A stretch of DNA of 64,000 nt. It comes from Micropruina sonneratiae (GTDB lineage: Bacteria > Actinomycetota > Actinomycetes > Propionibacteriales > Propionibacteriaceae). Positions 46,464 through 53,795 of the stretch are shown here, piece by piece. A program made the translations under genes and the position numbers. Position 1 is the stretch's first letter. Each line of letters starts with the position of its first letter. The notes beneath the pieces were generated by a model, which saw only the letters and a list, made by a program, of their open reading frames with translations, was not told where the DNA came from and searched no databases. The DNA lies in contig NZ_JAPDHX010000003.1 of NCBI RefSeq assembly GCF_025972045.1, positions 1 through 64,000 of the forward strand. Reading direction: 5' to 3'.

Positions 46464-47051
46464 ATGCCCGCAGCGCACGCAGCGACAACGTCGACCACCG
46501 CCTTCATGGAGCGGCTCGAGCAGAGCGAATCCCTGGGCCGGGCGGCCGAAGAGATGGCGAAACCGATGGGTTCGCTGCTGGGCGAGGGCCCCGTGAGCGA
46601 TGCGCTGAGGGGACGTCCGCTGGGTCACGCACTGCACCCGGTGCTGGTGCAGGTGCCGATCGGTGCGGTGCTGTCGGCGGCGGTGCTCGACGTGGTGCAG
46701 GGCCGCAAGGCACAGGCACAGTCGCGGCTGCTGATGGGGCTGGCCTGGGTCACGTTGGCGCCGGCGGCCCTCAGCGGCTGGGCGGAGTGGGTGCACGCCG
46801 ACGAACGCACCCAACGGGTCGGCATCGCCCACGCGGGCCTCAACGCCACCGCGGCGGTGGCCTCGGCGCTGTCGTACCTGACCCGGCGGCGGGGCTGGTC
46901 GCCGGCGGCCGCGGCGTTGACCGGGGTGGCTGCGGCGGCGTTGAGTGCCGGCGGAGTGCTGGGCGGGCACATGAGCCTGGTGCGCAAGTACGCCTCGCAC
47001 GACCGGCCGTCCGATTCCGAGGGTGTCACCAAGGGAAGGTTCGACGGCTAG
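46464..47051 (+). CDS. DUF2231 membrane protein
   Basis: 195 residues with an ideal CAGGAGGACCC site before the ATG. The DUF2231 signature GHALHPVLVQVPIGA lies near residue 53, followed by transmembrane segments (AVLSAAVLDVV, LLMGLAWVTLAPAALSGWAEW, AGLNATAAVASALSYL, AAALTGVAAAALSAGGVLGGH). Conserved His residues in this family may bind haem or metal, but the role is not established. A tail of about 20 charged residues ends the protein. Confidence 0.85.
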   Translation: MPAAHAATTSTTAFMERLEQSESLGRAAEEMAKPMGSLLGEGPVSDALRGRPLGHALHPVLVQVPIGAVLSAAVLDVVQGRKAQAQSRLLMGLAWVTLAPAALSGWAEWVHADERTQRVGIAHAGLNATAAVASALSYLTRRRGWSPAAAALTGVAAAALSAGGVLGGHMSLVRKYASHDRPSDSEGVTKGRFDG

Positions 47052-47106
47052 CGCCCGCGCCACTCGCGCTTCAACGGTGCGAGCCTCGGGTGAGAGGCCA
47101 GAGCCC

Positions 47107-47604
47107 TCACCACCCCATCGTGCCCGGTGACCCCTTGAACGGCCCGCTCACAGTGGGGGTGATCCAGCCCCCGTAGAACCCGCCCGGCTGGGGCGTGACC
47201 GGACTGCCGTCGACCAGGCAGGCGTCCATCTCACGGGCGTAGAGCGCCACGTGATCGCGCAGCACGGCGGCGTCGCCTCGGGGGTTGCGGTAGGTCCAGG
47301 CGGCCCGTGCGGCCACCTGGTCGCCGACCACCACGTCGTAGTAGCTGGCGGCACCCTTCCATTCGCAGACGGTGCCGACGCCGTCCACCTCGCGCAGAAC
47401 GCCCGGCTCGAAGGCCGAGAGCGGCAGGTAGTAGGTGGGCGGGTGCGAGGTTTCGAGCACGCACCACGCGTCGTCGGTGGCTGCGATGGTCCGGCCTGCG
47501 AAGCGCACCTCGACGTGCTCGTGCCACTGCTCGTACGCCGGTGGACGAGGGAAGTCCCAGACCGACCGCTGGCCCGGCTTGGATGCGTCACGACGGGGTC
47601 TCAT
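47107..47604 (-). CDS. DUF427 domain protein
   Basis: 165 residues. The DUF427 fold is recognisable: VEVRFAGRTIAATDDAWCVLETSHPPTYY, VCEWKGAASYYDVVVGD and AAWTYRNPRGDAAVLRDHVALY. The C-terminus (GGFYGGWITPTVSGPFKGSPG) is the common extension of this actinobacterial group. It is a small cytoplasmic beta-barrel-like protein of unknown function. It is convergent with the DUF2231 gene, 55 bp apart. Confidence 0.85.
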   Translation of the reverse strand: MRPRRDASKPGQRSVWDFPRPPAYEQWHEHVEVRFAGRTIAATDDAWCVLETSHPPTYYLPLSAFEPGVLREVDGVGTVCEWKGAASYYDVVVGDQVAARAAWTYRNPRGDAAVLRDHVALYAREMDACLVDGSPVTPQPGGFYGGWITPTVSGPFKGSPGTMGW

Positions 47605-47728
47605 CGCTCCATGATCTCGAAATCGTCGTCGCCCCGCAGTAGGTTCGCGCCCACCATGAACCGAGGGGAGGCCCAGCTGAGTCGAAACCGTCCGGCCCGG
47701 TCACCGGCGCCGACCAGGGCGTCGGCTT

Positions 47729-48123
47729 TCATGTGAGCAAAGGGCCGGCGCGCGTCATCTGCTCGACCAGTGAGGGGGAGTGAACAGCGCTGGCGTGAGC
47801 AGCGATCAGAACCCGGGCGTCTCGCAGCTGACCGCGCACCGACTCGGGCGTGCCGGCGAACAGGTCGGGGCTGACGGCCCGGCCCGAGAGGTGCCGAAGG
47901 TAGTCGACCGAGTCGAGGGTCACGAGGGCGGCGTCATCAGGCGTCCCTGCCCTCACCTGCCACTCGCCGACGCCGGTGCCGCTCAACCGCAGAACGAACG
48001 CGGGGCCCGTCCAAGCCAGCCCCAGGTCTCGCACCACCTGGGCGACGACGTCGGCATCGGTGGGGTCGCGGGGTACGTCCACCCCCGTCGCGCGGCCGAT
48101 GTCGTAGCGGTGCACGAGCCCCG
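47729..48123 (-). pseudogene. C-terminal fragment of a mycothiol-dependent maleylpyruvate isomerase-family protein
   Basis: The frame begins inside LVHRYDIGRATGVDVPRDPTD, the mid-domain His motif of this DinB-like family, and runs through FVLRLSGTGVGEW and SVDYLRHLSGRAVSPDLF to a stop at 47,729. The first half of the protein is absent. Immediately upstream the DNA switches to a transporter fragment, so the gene was cut by a deletion. The family suggests an organism that makes mycothiol. Confidence 0.65.
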
Positions 48124-48385
48124 GCGTCGGCGGCGGCTTCGCTCACGATGATGTTGACCGCTGTGCCGGTGAGCGCCAGCAGCGAGCCGGCGTGCGCCGA
48201 GAAGGCCAGCGCCATGAGCATCTGCAGCAGCGATGCCCACCCTGATAGCCACCACGACCACCACCGGAATCAGGGCCGCGACCGCCCCGTTGCCGCTGAT
48301 CAGGGCGGTGAGCAGCGCCACCAGCAGGCAGATCAGACTGAGCAGTTTCGGGCGTTTCTCGCCGCCGCGGCTGATCACCTGCTGA
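48124..48385 (-). pseudogene. Internal fragment of an SLC13/ArsB-type transporter
   Basis: One frame gives LLSLICLLVALLTALISGNG and AVAALIPVVVVVAI. After a lost base near 48,237 another frame gives LLQMLMALAFSAHAGSLLAL, TGTAVNIIVSEAAADAG. This order matches the middle of SLC13/citrate-type ion transporters (NG.VAALLPV, then AHAGS..ALTGT..N). Both ends are missing. The right end joins the isomerase fragment directly. Confidence 0.65.
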
Positions 48386-48417
48386 CCCGCCCAGCGGCGG
48401 ACTTCTGACGTATCGCT

Positions 48418-48468
48418 GGTCGAGCTTGTCGTTGGTCGAGCGTGGCGTTGGTCGAGCTTGTCGAGACC
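48418..48468 (+). repeat. Three tandem-like copies of the dispersed repeat
   Basis: GGTCGAGCTTGTCG (48,418), GGTCGAGCGTGGCG (48,434) and the full GGTCGAGCTTGTCGAGACC (48,450-48,468) follow each other at a 16-bp period. Further diverged copies lie at 48,607 and 48,899. Confidence 0.6.
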
Positions 48469-49048
48469 CCCGTGGTTGCGTCTGTTCCGCGGAGCGGGGC
48501 CGCCCCTGTCCCGCCCTTGCGGAACTGCTCGGCTAGCGCCTCGCTGTGCGCAAACGCCCGACCACGCCCTGACAGGGGCGGCCCCGCTCCGCTTGGAGCT
48601 TCCTTTGGTCGAGCGTGTCGGCCCCCGCATGGTCGCGTCCGTTGCCTTGAGCGACGGTTGCTCCTGTCCTACCTTGCCGGACTGATCCAGGCCAGCCTAC
48701 GAACCACGTCGTCCCGGCGGACGCCGGGATCTTGTGACCCGAGTCGGGGGTGGTGTGCTGCCGGGCCGGTGGACGTCCATCTGGTGCTGTTTCGCCACGT
48801 AGCTGCCTTTGTGGCACGTAACCGCCCGCGTGCAGGCAGGCAGCGACGTGTCACGAGGGCAGTTACGTGGTGGGACGGGCCCGATCGACCCGGTTGTTGG
48901 TCGTGCTTGTCGAGACCGACCGGCGGGGTGAGGGTGACGGCTGGCTGAAAGCGCCTTGCCGTGTGTTCGTTCGGCGTAGTGTTGAAGGTGTTCACGGCCC
49001 CACCGACGGTCAGTGGCGACCCTCGGCGGCGACGTGAGAGGAGGAGCC
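48469..49048. other. Repeat-rich intergenic region before fbaB
   Basis: About 580 bp with no convincing gene. It holds diverged copies of the dispersed repeat (48,607 and 48,899). It also holds a REP-like hairpin (CCCGGCG-GA-CGCCGGG, 48,713-48,728) and a partial inverted pair (CCACGTAGCTGCC near 48,797, GGCAGTTACGTGG near 48,859). The fbaB promoter should lie at its right end. Confidence 0.5.
48713..48728. repeat. REP-like hairpin CCCGGCGGACGCCGGG
   Basis: A perfect 7-bp stem with a 2-nt loop inside GTCGTCCCGGCGGACGCCGG. A sister copy in inverted orientation lies at 56,998-57,013 (CCCGGCG-TG-CGCCGGG followed by GATGACGGGGGTCG). Confidence 0.55.
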
Positions 49049-49936
49049 ATGAACACCGAACAGTACGAGCGAATGGGTCAGGGCCTGGGGTTTGTGGCCG
49101 CCCTCGACCAATCGGGTGGCAGCACGCCGGGTGCGCTGAAACGGTACGGCATCGAACCCGACGGTTACTCGGGCGACGACGAGATGTTCGACCTGATTCA
49201 CGCCTACCGCACCCGCATCATCACCAGTTCGGCGTTCAGCGGCGACAAGATTCTGGCGGCGATTCTGTTCGAGCAGACCATGAACCGCGACATCGACGGC
49301 ATCGACGTGCCCGACTTTCTGTGGCACGTGAAGGGCGTGGTGCCGATTCTGAAGGTCGACAAAGGGCTGGCCGAGGCCGCCGACGGCGCACGGGTGATGA
49401 AGCCCATGCCCGAACTGGACGCACTGCTCGAACACGCCCTTTCCAAGCACGTGTTCGGCACCAAGATGCGCTCGTTCGTGCAGGCGGCCAACGAAGCCGG
49501 CATCGACGCGGTGCTCGATCAGCAGTTCGAGGTGGGCCGGCGCATTCTCGACGCCGGGCTGGTGCCGATTCTCGAACCCGAGGTCGACATCAAGGCCTCC
49601 GACAAGGCCGAGGCCGAGGCACTGGTCACCGAGGGCATTCTGAGCCGGCTGGGGTCGTTGCCGCAGGGGCAGCGGGTAATGCTGAAGCTGACCATTCCGA
49701 GCGAGCCCGACCTGTACGCCGACCTGGTGGCCCACCCGAGCGTGCTACGCGTGGTGGCGTTGTCGGGCGGGTACAGCCGCGACGAGGCGAACCGGTTGCT
49801 GGCCCAGAACCACGGGGTGATCGCCAGCTTCAGCCGGGCGCTCACCGAGGGGTTGCGGGTCGATCAGAGCGACGCCCAGTTCGACGCCACGCTGGCCGCA
49901 TCGATCGGGTCGATCTACGAGGCGTCCATCACCTGA
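49049..49936 (+). CDS. fbaB: Class I fructose-bisphosphate aldolase
   Basis: 295 residues with AGAGGAGGAG before the ATG. The sequence is a class I (Schiff-base) aldolase: FVAALDQSGGSTPGALKRYG, IDGIDVPDFLWHVKGVVPIL, KVDKGLAE, and the active-site Lys region MLKLTIPSEPDLY, followed by ALSGGYSRDEAN. It reversibly splits fructose 1,6-bisphosphate into the two triose phosphates in glycolysis and gluconeogenesis, with no metal needed. It is a single-gene unit and complete. Confidence 0.93.
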   Translation: MNTEQYERMGQGLGFVAALDQSGGSTPGALKRYGIEPDGYSGDDEMFDLIHAYRTRIITSSAFSGDKILAAILFEQTMNRDIDGIDVPDFLWHVKGVVPILKVDKGLAEAADGARVMKPMPELDALLEHALSKHVFGTKMRSFVQAANEAGIDAVLDQQFEVGRRILDAGLVPILEPEVDIKASDKAEAEALVTEGILSRLGSLPQGQRVMLKLTIPSEPDLYADLVAHPSVLRVVALSGGYSRDEANRLLAQNHGVIASFSRALTEGLRVDQSDAQFDATLAASIGSIYEASIT

Positions 49937-50050
49937 ACCAGGGCCGGACGGTCGAACCTGCCTGACCTTCAGGGCAACCAAAGCGATGTGTCGACCCGTG
50001 GGTGAGGAGGCACACACGGCGACGAACTTGCAGCAAGGCCAGCCATCGTT

Positions 50051-50701
50051 GTGGTGCGCACGATCTCGTCGCCCAGAGGGTTGCAGAGTCTGCTCAATCG
50101 GGCGCTGGCAGGGTGGGTCGAGCCCGAGCCCGAGCTGATCGCGGGTGCCGTGTCGAGGTATCAGCACTTCATGCGGCTGGTCGGCGGTCGGCTCAGGCTG
50201 ACGGCTGCCGGCTATCTGCCACCCGCCGTGGTTGAGAGGTTGGTCGCCGACCTCGACCTGGAAATCGAGTTCGTCGGCAAAGGCAATCGCGAGGACTACA
50301 CGATGCCCGTGTACCACCTGCGCGAGTCGGCCACGGCACTGGGCCTGGTGCGCAAGTCGAAGGGTGTGCTCAGCGTTACCAAGGCCGGGCAGAAGGTGGT
50401 CGACGATCCGGTGGGCCTGCTGAGCCACATTCGATCTCGGCTCCCTTTGGGCCGCGAGTTCGAGCGCGATGCAGGTCTGCTGGCTCTGCTCGTCACCGCG
50501 GCGGGGCAGAGTTGGCGGCAGCATCACGACGCCGCGACGCCCATCTACCGCGACCTGGGTTGGCACGACCCAGGTGGACGCCTCGACCTGGCCCTGTGGC
50601 ACGGGTCACGCCCAACCCTCAACGTGCTGGAACAGGCGACCGGCCGATGGGGCACCCCTGAAGAGAAGGCGACCATCGCACGGCTACTCCTTCGCCGCTG
50701 A
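50051..50701 (+). CDS. Winged-helix protein like the pRiA4b ORF-3 C-terminal domain
   Basis: 216 residues. The middle (LRLTAAGYLPPAVVERL, PVYHLRESATALGLVRKSKG, VLSVTKAGQKVVDDPVGLL) matches the winged-helix region found at the end of pRiA4b ORF-3-type proteins. The ORF-3 beta domain itself is missing, so this is either a stand-alone version or a shortened gene. No ribosome site precedes the ATG, and the start could lie elsewhere in the 114 bp before it. Function unknown. Confidence 0.55.
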   Translation: MVRTISSPRGLQSLLNRALAGWVEPEPELIAGAVSRYQHFMRLVGGRLRLTAAGYLPPAVVERLVADLDLEIEFVGKGNREDYTMPVYHLRESATALGLVRKSKGVLSVTKAGQKVVDDPVGLLSHIRSRLPLGREFERDAGLLALLVTAAGQSWRQHHDAATPIYRDLGWHDPGGRLDLALWHGSRPTLNVLEQATGRWGTPEEKATIARLLLRR

Positions 50702-50709
50702 TCGCCGAC

Positions 50710-51501
50710 CTACACCCAACGCCAGTGCCGGCGCTGCGCGTTGACCGCCCAGGCAGAGATCAGGGTGTAGTCGGCTGTCGCGGGCACGGGCGTCCGGCCG
50801 GTGTCGAGCAGGTCGCGGACGGCGGCTTCGAGCCGTCCGATCTCGCGCGACACCTCGTCGCGGGGCACCTCGCCGCGCTTCACGGCTAGCACCTGCTCAC
50901 GTTCGCGGGTCGGCATCGGCAACGTGAGGGTGCCGGTGCCGGCGATCTCGTAGCCCTGATGGGCCAGTCGTAGGGCGTGGCTGCCGTACTTGACGTCCCA
51001 GCCGTACTTGACGATCAGTTCGGGACGGTTGGGAACGTTGCGTTTCGACTGTCCGAGCATGCGCTCGTGCTGGCTGCGCATGTAGCCGAGAAAGCGTTCG
51101 ACGGCCAGGCGCGACAGGAACGACGTCCGCAGAGCTCGCAGTTCTTCACCGAGTGGCGTCAGCACCACCAGTGACTGCTCGGGTGCGAACAGGGGCAGCA
51201 TCACCGTCGGATTGCCCTTGATCGCCAGCCGCAGGTACTTCTGCAGGCTGTACATGACCAGATCGGTGTCGCCCGGCCCACTGCGGACGCTCTCGGGCTG
51301 GGTGCGCCAGATGTAGTCGTCGCGGTGTCGCTCGACGCCCAGCAGGTACTCGGGAGGTTCGATGTAGACGCCCATCTCGTCGTGGTCGTCGGTGCCCTCG
51401 ATGGCGATGCCGTGCACGCCGCTGCCCACCACGCTACGAAGAATCTCATTGGGTAGCGCGACCTCGCGGTCACCGTATTCGACGTTGTCGGGCTGGGTCA
51501 T
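50710..51501 (-). CDS. Predicted nucleotidyltransferase (COG3541-like)
   Basis: 263 residues. The polymerase-beta-type core is near residues 25-50: VVGSGVHGIAIEGTDDHDEMGVYIE, with GS and the D-x-D-like acids. Later segments (MYSLQKYLRLAIKGNPTVM, LRLAHQGYEIAGTGTL) fit the YcgL/COG3541 family, seen in phages and bacterial chromosomes. It may transfer nucleotides to RNA or protein; no substrate is known. It ends 8 bp from the stop of the convergent gene at 50,051-50,701. Confidence 0.8.
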   Translation of the reverse strand: MTQPDNVEYGDREVALPNEILRSVVGSGVHGIAIEGTDDHDEMGVYIEPPEYLLGVERHRDDYIWRTQPESVRSGPGDTDLVMYSLQKYLRLAIKGNPTVMLPLFAPEQSLVVLTPLGEELRALRTSFLSRLAVERFLGYMRSQHERMLGQSKRNVPNRPELIVKYGWDVKYGSHALRLAHQGYEIAGTGTLTLPMPTREREQVLAVKRGEVPRDEVSREIGRLEAAVRDLLDTGRTPVPATADYTLISAWAVNAQRRHWRWV

Positions 51502-51561
51502 GGGTCAGGGTACTGGCGTGGCGTTGAATCAAGACGCGTTGAAGCAGGGCGCGACGAGTCA

Positions 51562-51637
51562 GGCGCGATTGGTCAGCGAAGTCAGGGGCGAGGAGTCAGG
51601 GCGCGATTGGTCAGCGAAGTCAGGGGCGAGGAGTCAG
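51562..51637. repeat. Two-copy 38-bp tandem repeat
   Basis: The unit begins GGCGCGATTGGTCAGCGAAG and ends GGCGAGGAGTCAG. It occurs at 51,562-51,599 and 51,600-51,637, with a further partial unit upstream near 51,548. It sits between the nucleotidyltransferase start and the thioredoxin stop, overlapping the last codon. Confidence 0.7.
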
Positions 51638-52059
51638 GGCGCGAGCAGCGCGTCGATGCGGGCCTTGAGCACAGGCTCGGGTTGGGCGCCGACCAGGCGC
51701 GCCACGGGCCTGCCGTCACGCAGCATCACGAGGGTGGGAATGCTGCTGGCGTCGAAGCGCTGGGCGATACGGCGGTTGTCGTCGACGTTGACCTTGACCA
51801 CCTTCACCCGTCCGGCGTAGTGCGTGGCGAGGCGTTCCAGTACGGGGGCGACCTGACGGCACGGGCCGCACCAGGGCGCCCACAGATCGACGAGCACCAG
51901 TTGGCCGGTCTCGGTGGCGGCGGTGAAGTCGTCATCGCCGGCGTCCACCAGCCAGGGCAGGGAGGTGTGACACGAGGCGCATTGCGCACGCCCCTTGCCG
52001 GCCACGGGAACGCGATTCTTGGTGCCGCACGACGGGCAGGCGACCACACGGGCACTCAT
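51634..52059 (-). CDS. Thioredoxin with N-terminal zinc ribbon (Trx2 type)
   Basis: 141 residues from ATG 52059 (MSARVVACPSC). Two C-x2-C pairs (CPSC, CASC) at residues about 8-33 form a zinc ribbon like that of E. coli TrxC. The thioredoxin fold follows, with the redox site APWCGPCRQVAP near residue 65 and the cis-proline region SSIPTLVMLRDG. It reduces protein disulfides in the cytoplasm; the zinc ribbon tunes stability and oxidative response. The upstream ATG in frame (MVCM) is less likely. Confidence 0.92.
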   Translation of the reverse strand: MSARVVACPSCGTKNRVPVAGKGRAQCASCHTSLPWLVDAGDDDFTAATETGQLVLVDLWAPWCGPCRQVAPVLERLATHYAGRVKVVKVNVDDNRRIAQRFDASSIPTLVMLRDGRPVARLVGAQPEPVLKARIDALLAP

Positions 52060-52228
52060 GCAGACCACGATAGCCCCGACCAGTGGGTGTCCCGATTCGG
52101 CGTCGTCTGCGATCCGGTCGTCGTCGAGAGCCGCGGTGGCACTGTTGCTCGCCGGGCTGAGGCGGGACTAACCCTCTCAGGCAGGCTCGTCCGGGCGGCC
52201 CGCCGAACCGGAGAACCCGAGCGCCAAG

Positions 52229-52624
52229 TCAGACTGTGCGCTGCACGCCGGCACCGGCACGGACCGCGCGCGGGATCTCGGCGATCTCGTCCACCAGCGC
52301 GACGAGTTCATCGACAACTGCGACCTCTGCGGGGGAGTCGACGTCAACCCGGTAAGTGATGCCCGTGGACGCCCAGTCGTCGCTGAAGCCACCGGAGGCT
52401 GTTACCCGGACACCGTCCAGAATGACACCACGCTTGTCGGCCTCGCGATACAGGTCGTTCAGGACGCAGGCGGCGACGGACAGATGCAGCAAATGGGCGC
52501 CGGTGAAATCGGCGCTCACGTCCACGCCACCGTCCGTCCATCGATGCGCGAAGTGAGCCACCGGCGCGGACTCGGACAAGGAGCGCAGGCTGCCGGCCGC
52601 GCACTCGACGGAGAAGTCGGTCAT
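52229..52624 (-). CDS. OsmC-family protein, copy 2
   Basis: 131 residues, closely similar to the protein at 16,267-16,659 along its whole length: MTDFSVECAAGSLRSLSESA, FAHRWTDGGVDVSADFTGAH, HLLHLSVAACVLNDLYREAD, IPRAVRAGAGVQRTV. The Cys in AAC is the expected peroxidatic residue of OsmC/Ohr proteins. The substitutions against copy 1 are scattered and mostly conservative, so both copies look functional. Confidence 0.82.
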   Translation of the reverse strand: MTDFSVECAAGSLRSLSESAPVAHFAHRWTDGGVDVSADFTGAHLLHLSVAACVLNDLYREADKRGVILDGVRVTASGGFSDDWASTGITYRVDVDSPAEVAVVDELVALVDEIAEIPRAVRAGAGVQRTV

Positions 52625-53464
52625 GGTCGGCAGACTGCCACGGCCCCTGGTCTGGAACAATCGGCATTTTCGCGAAGTCTCAGACGTCTCCGACGATCGG
52701 TGCTTGCGTTGTCGTCCCCTCCTGATTCAGTTCCGGACACGACTGTGAGTGCCGACGCTGACCACTCCAGGCTGTCCGCGACCCTACGGGCCTCGCCCAC
52801 AGACTCGACGAGAACGCGAACGCCGCGTCGCCGCCAACCCCGGCCGAGCGCAGGAGTCGCCTTGCCGGCCACTGGGCACACAACCGCCCAGAGACGGGCC
52901 TCGCTTCCCGCTGGTTGAGCCAACAGGACGGCGGCACGAGCCGTTGCATCTGAGCCGCGAGCCAACCTCAATGGTGTGGGAAAGACGCCATCCCAAGGCT
53001 TCGCGGTACCCCAAGGCAGATCTCTCTGCACCCGAGATCGGAGGCCGCCAGTGCAAGAGCCTGTTGAAACACGCGGTGTGGCGTTCGTATGGCGCCGTGA
53101 GGTTGGCTGAGTGTCGAGCATGGTCGAGGCGAGTTCTCTCGTGCGACTCGTGCGACCCGCGGAACCTGGCCTTGGCGTCGCGCTCTGCCGCCCTGAGGGA
53201 CGCGAGTCGCCGGACGTCTTCAGCCCCAACCACGAGCACGGCGTCGCGGATGAAACGGCTGCGGTCACCCGAGGTTTCGGCGTAGCTGTGGTCGCTCACC
53301 ACCTCAATCCGGCCGTTGAGAAGTCCTAGTGCGACCTTGTGAAACTTGACGGGTTCGGCCTGCTCCCACCGTGCGACCTTGTGAAACTTGACGGGCTCGC
53401 CTGCTCCCACCGTGCAAGCGGCCCCTTCGTGACCAGTCGGGCCAGCCCCCGGTCCGCAGTGAGC
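52625..53464. other. Degenerate stretch with no intact gene
   Basis: About 840 bp. Frames on both strands are open but arginine-rich. One minus-strand stretch (about 53,140-53,330, with NGRIEVVSDHSYAETSGDRS and EDVRRLASLRAAERDAKARF) could be a decayed coding remnant. A two-copy direct repeat sits at 53,329-53,411. Confidence 0.4.
53329..53411. repeat. Two-copy direct repeat of about 41 bp
   Basis: Copies begin GTGCGACCTTGTGAAACTTG at 53,329 and 53,371 and each ends CCTGCTCCCACC. They differ at one substitution and one indel. The unit lies just past the end of the CoiA-like relic and may derive from an insertion end. Confidence 0.65.
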
Positions 53465-53795
53465 GGGCCGTCCGCGGTAAGCACATGACAGCTCGGCAAC
53501 GCGGACATCCAGGACGCGTTCCTTGGACGACACCCCCACGCACCCGACTCCATCGGCTGCGTAGCGATCGGTGCGCCGAGACCTTCCTCGACTGTCATTT
53601 CGGCGAGCTGGGCTTCGAACGCCAGTTCGACGGCCAGTCGGCGAGATGCCGAGCACATCCGCGCGCCACCCTCCCATGTCTTCTCCGGCTGGAACTGCTT
53701 CGAGAACGGCGCGGCAGCCGATACTTCGAATGGCCAGCGCGATCGCCCGCTTGAGCTCGAGATGCGTCGCTGATTCGCCGAGCGACGGGCATCAC
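53465..53795 (-). pseudogene. CoiA-like competence nuclease-domain protein, multiply frameshifted
   Basis: Three frames together read like a CoiA-type PD-(D/E)XK protein: HLELKRAIALAIRSIGCRAV and GGWRADVLGIS, then RLAVELAFEAQLAEMTVEEG, then RTDRYAADGVGCVGV. The D of WRADV and E-x-Q of FEAQL match the nuclease motif, and RYAADGVGCV fits the following strand. At least two frame changes are needed, so it is broken. The assignment rests on pattern recall rather than alignment. Confidence 0.45.

Noticed and set aside
51548-51637. A CRISPR array
   Set aside because: The units are directly adjacent with no unique spacers, so this is a tandem duplication.
53329-53411. A CRISPR array
   Set aside because: Only two adjacent copies of about 41 bp with no spacers and no cas genes. 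It is a simple duplication.
53326-53658. A VapC/PIN toxin remnant (PSCHVLTADGPLTADRGLARL)
   Set aside because: The surrounding frames fit a broken CoiA-like protein better, and no PIN active-site acids are seen in order.
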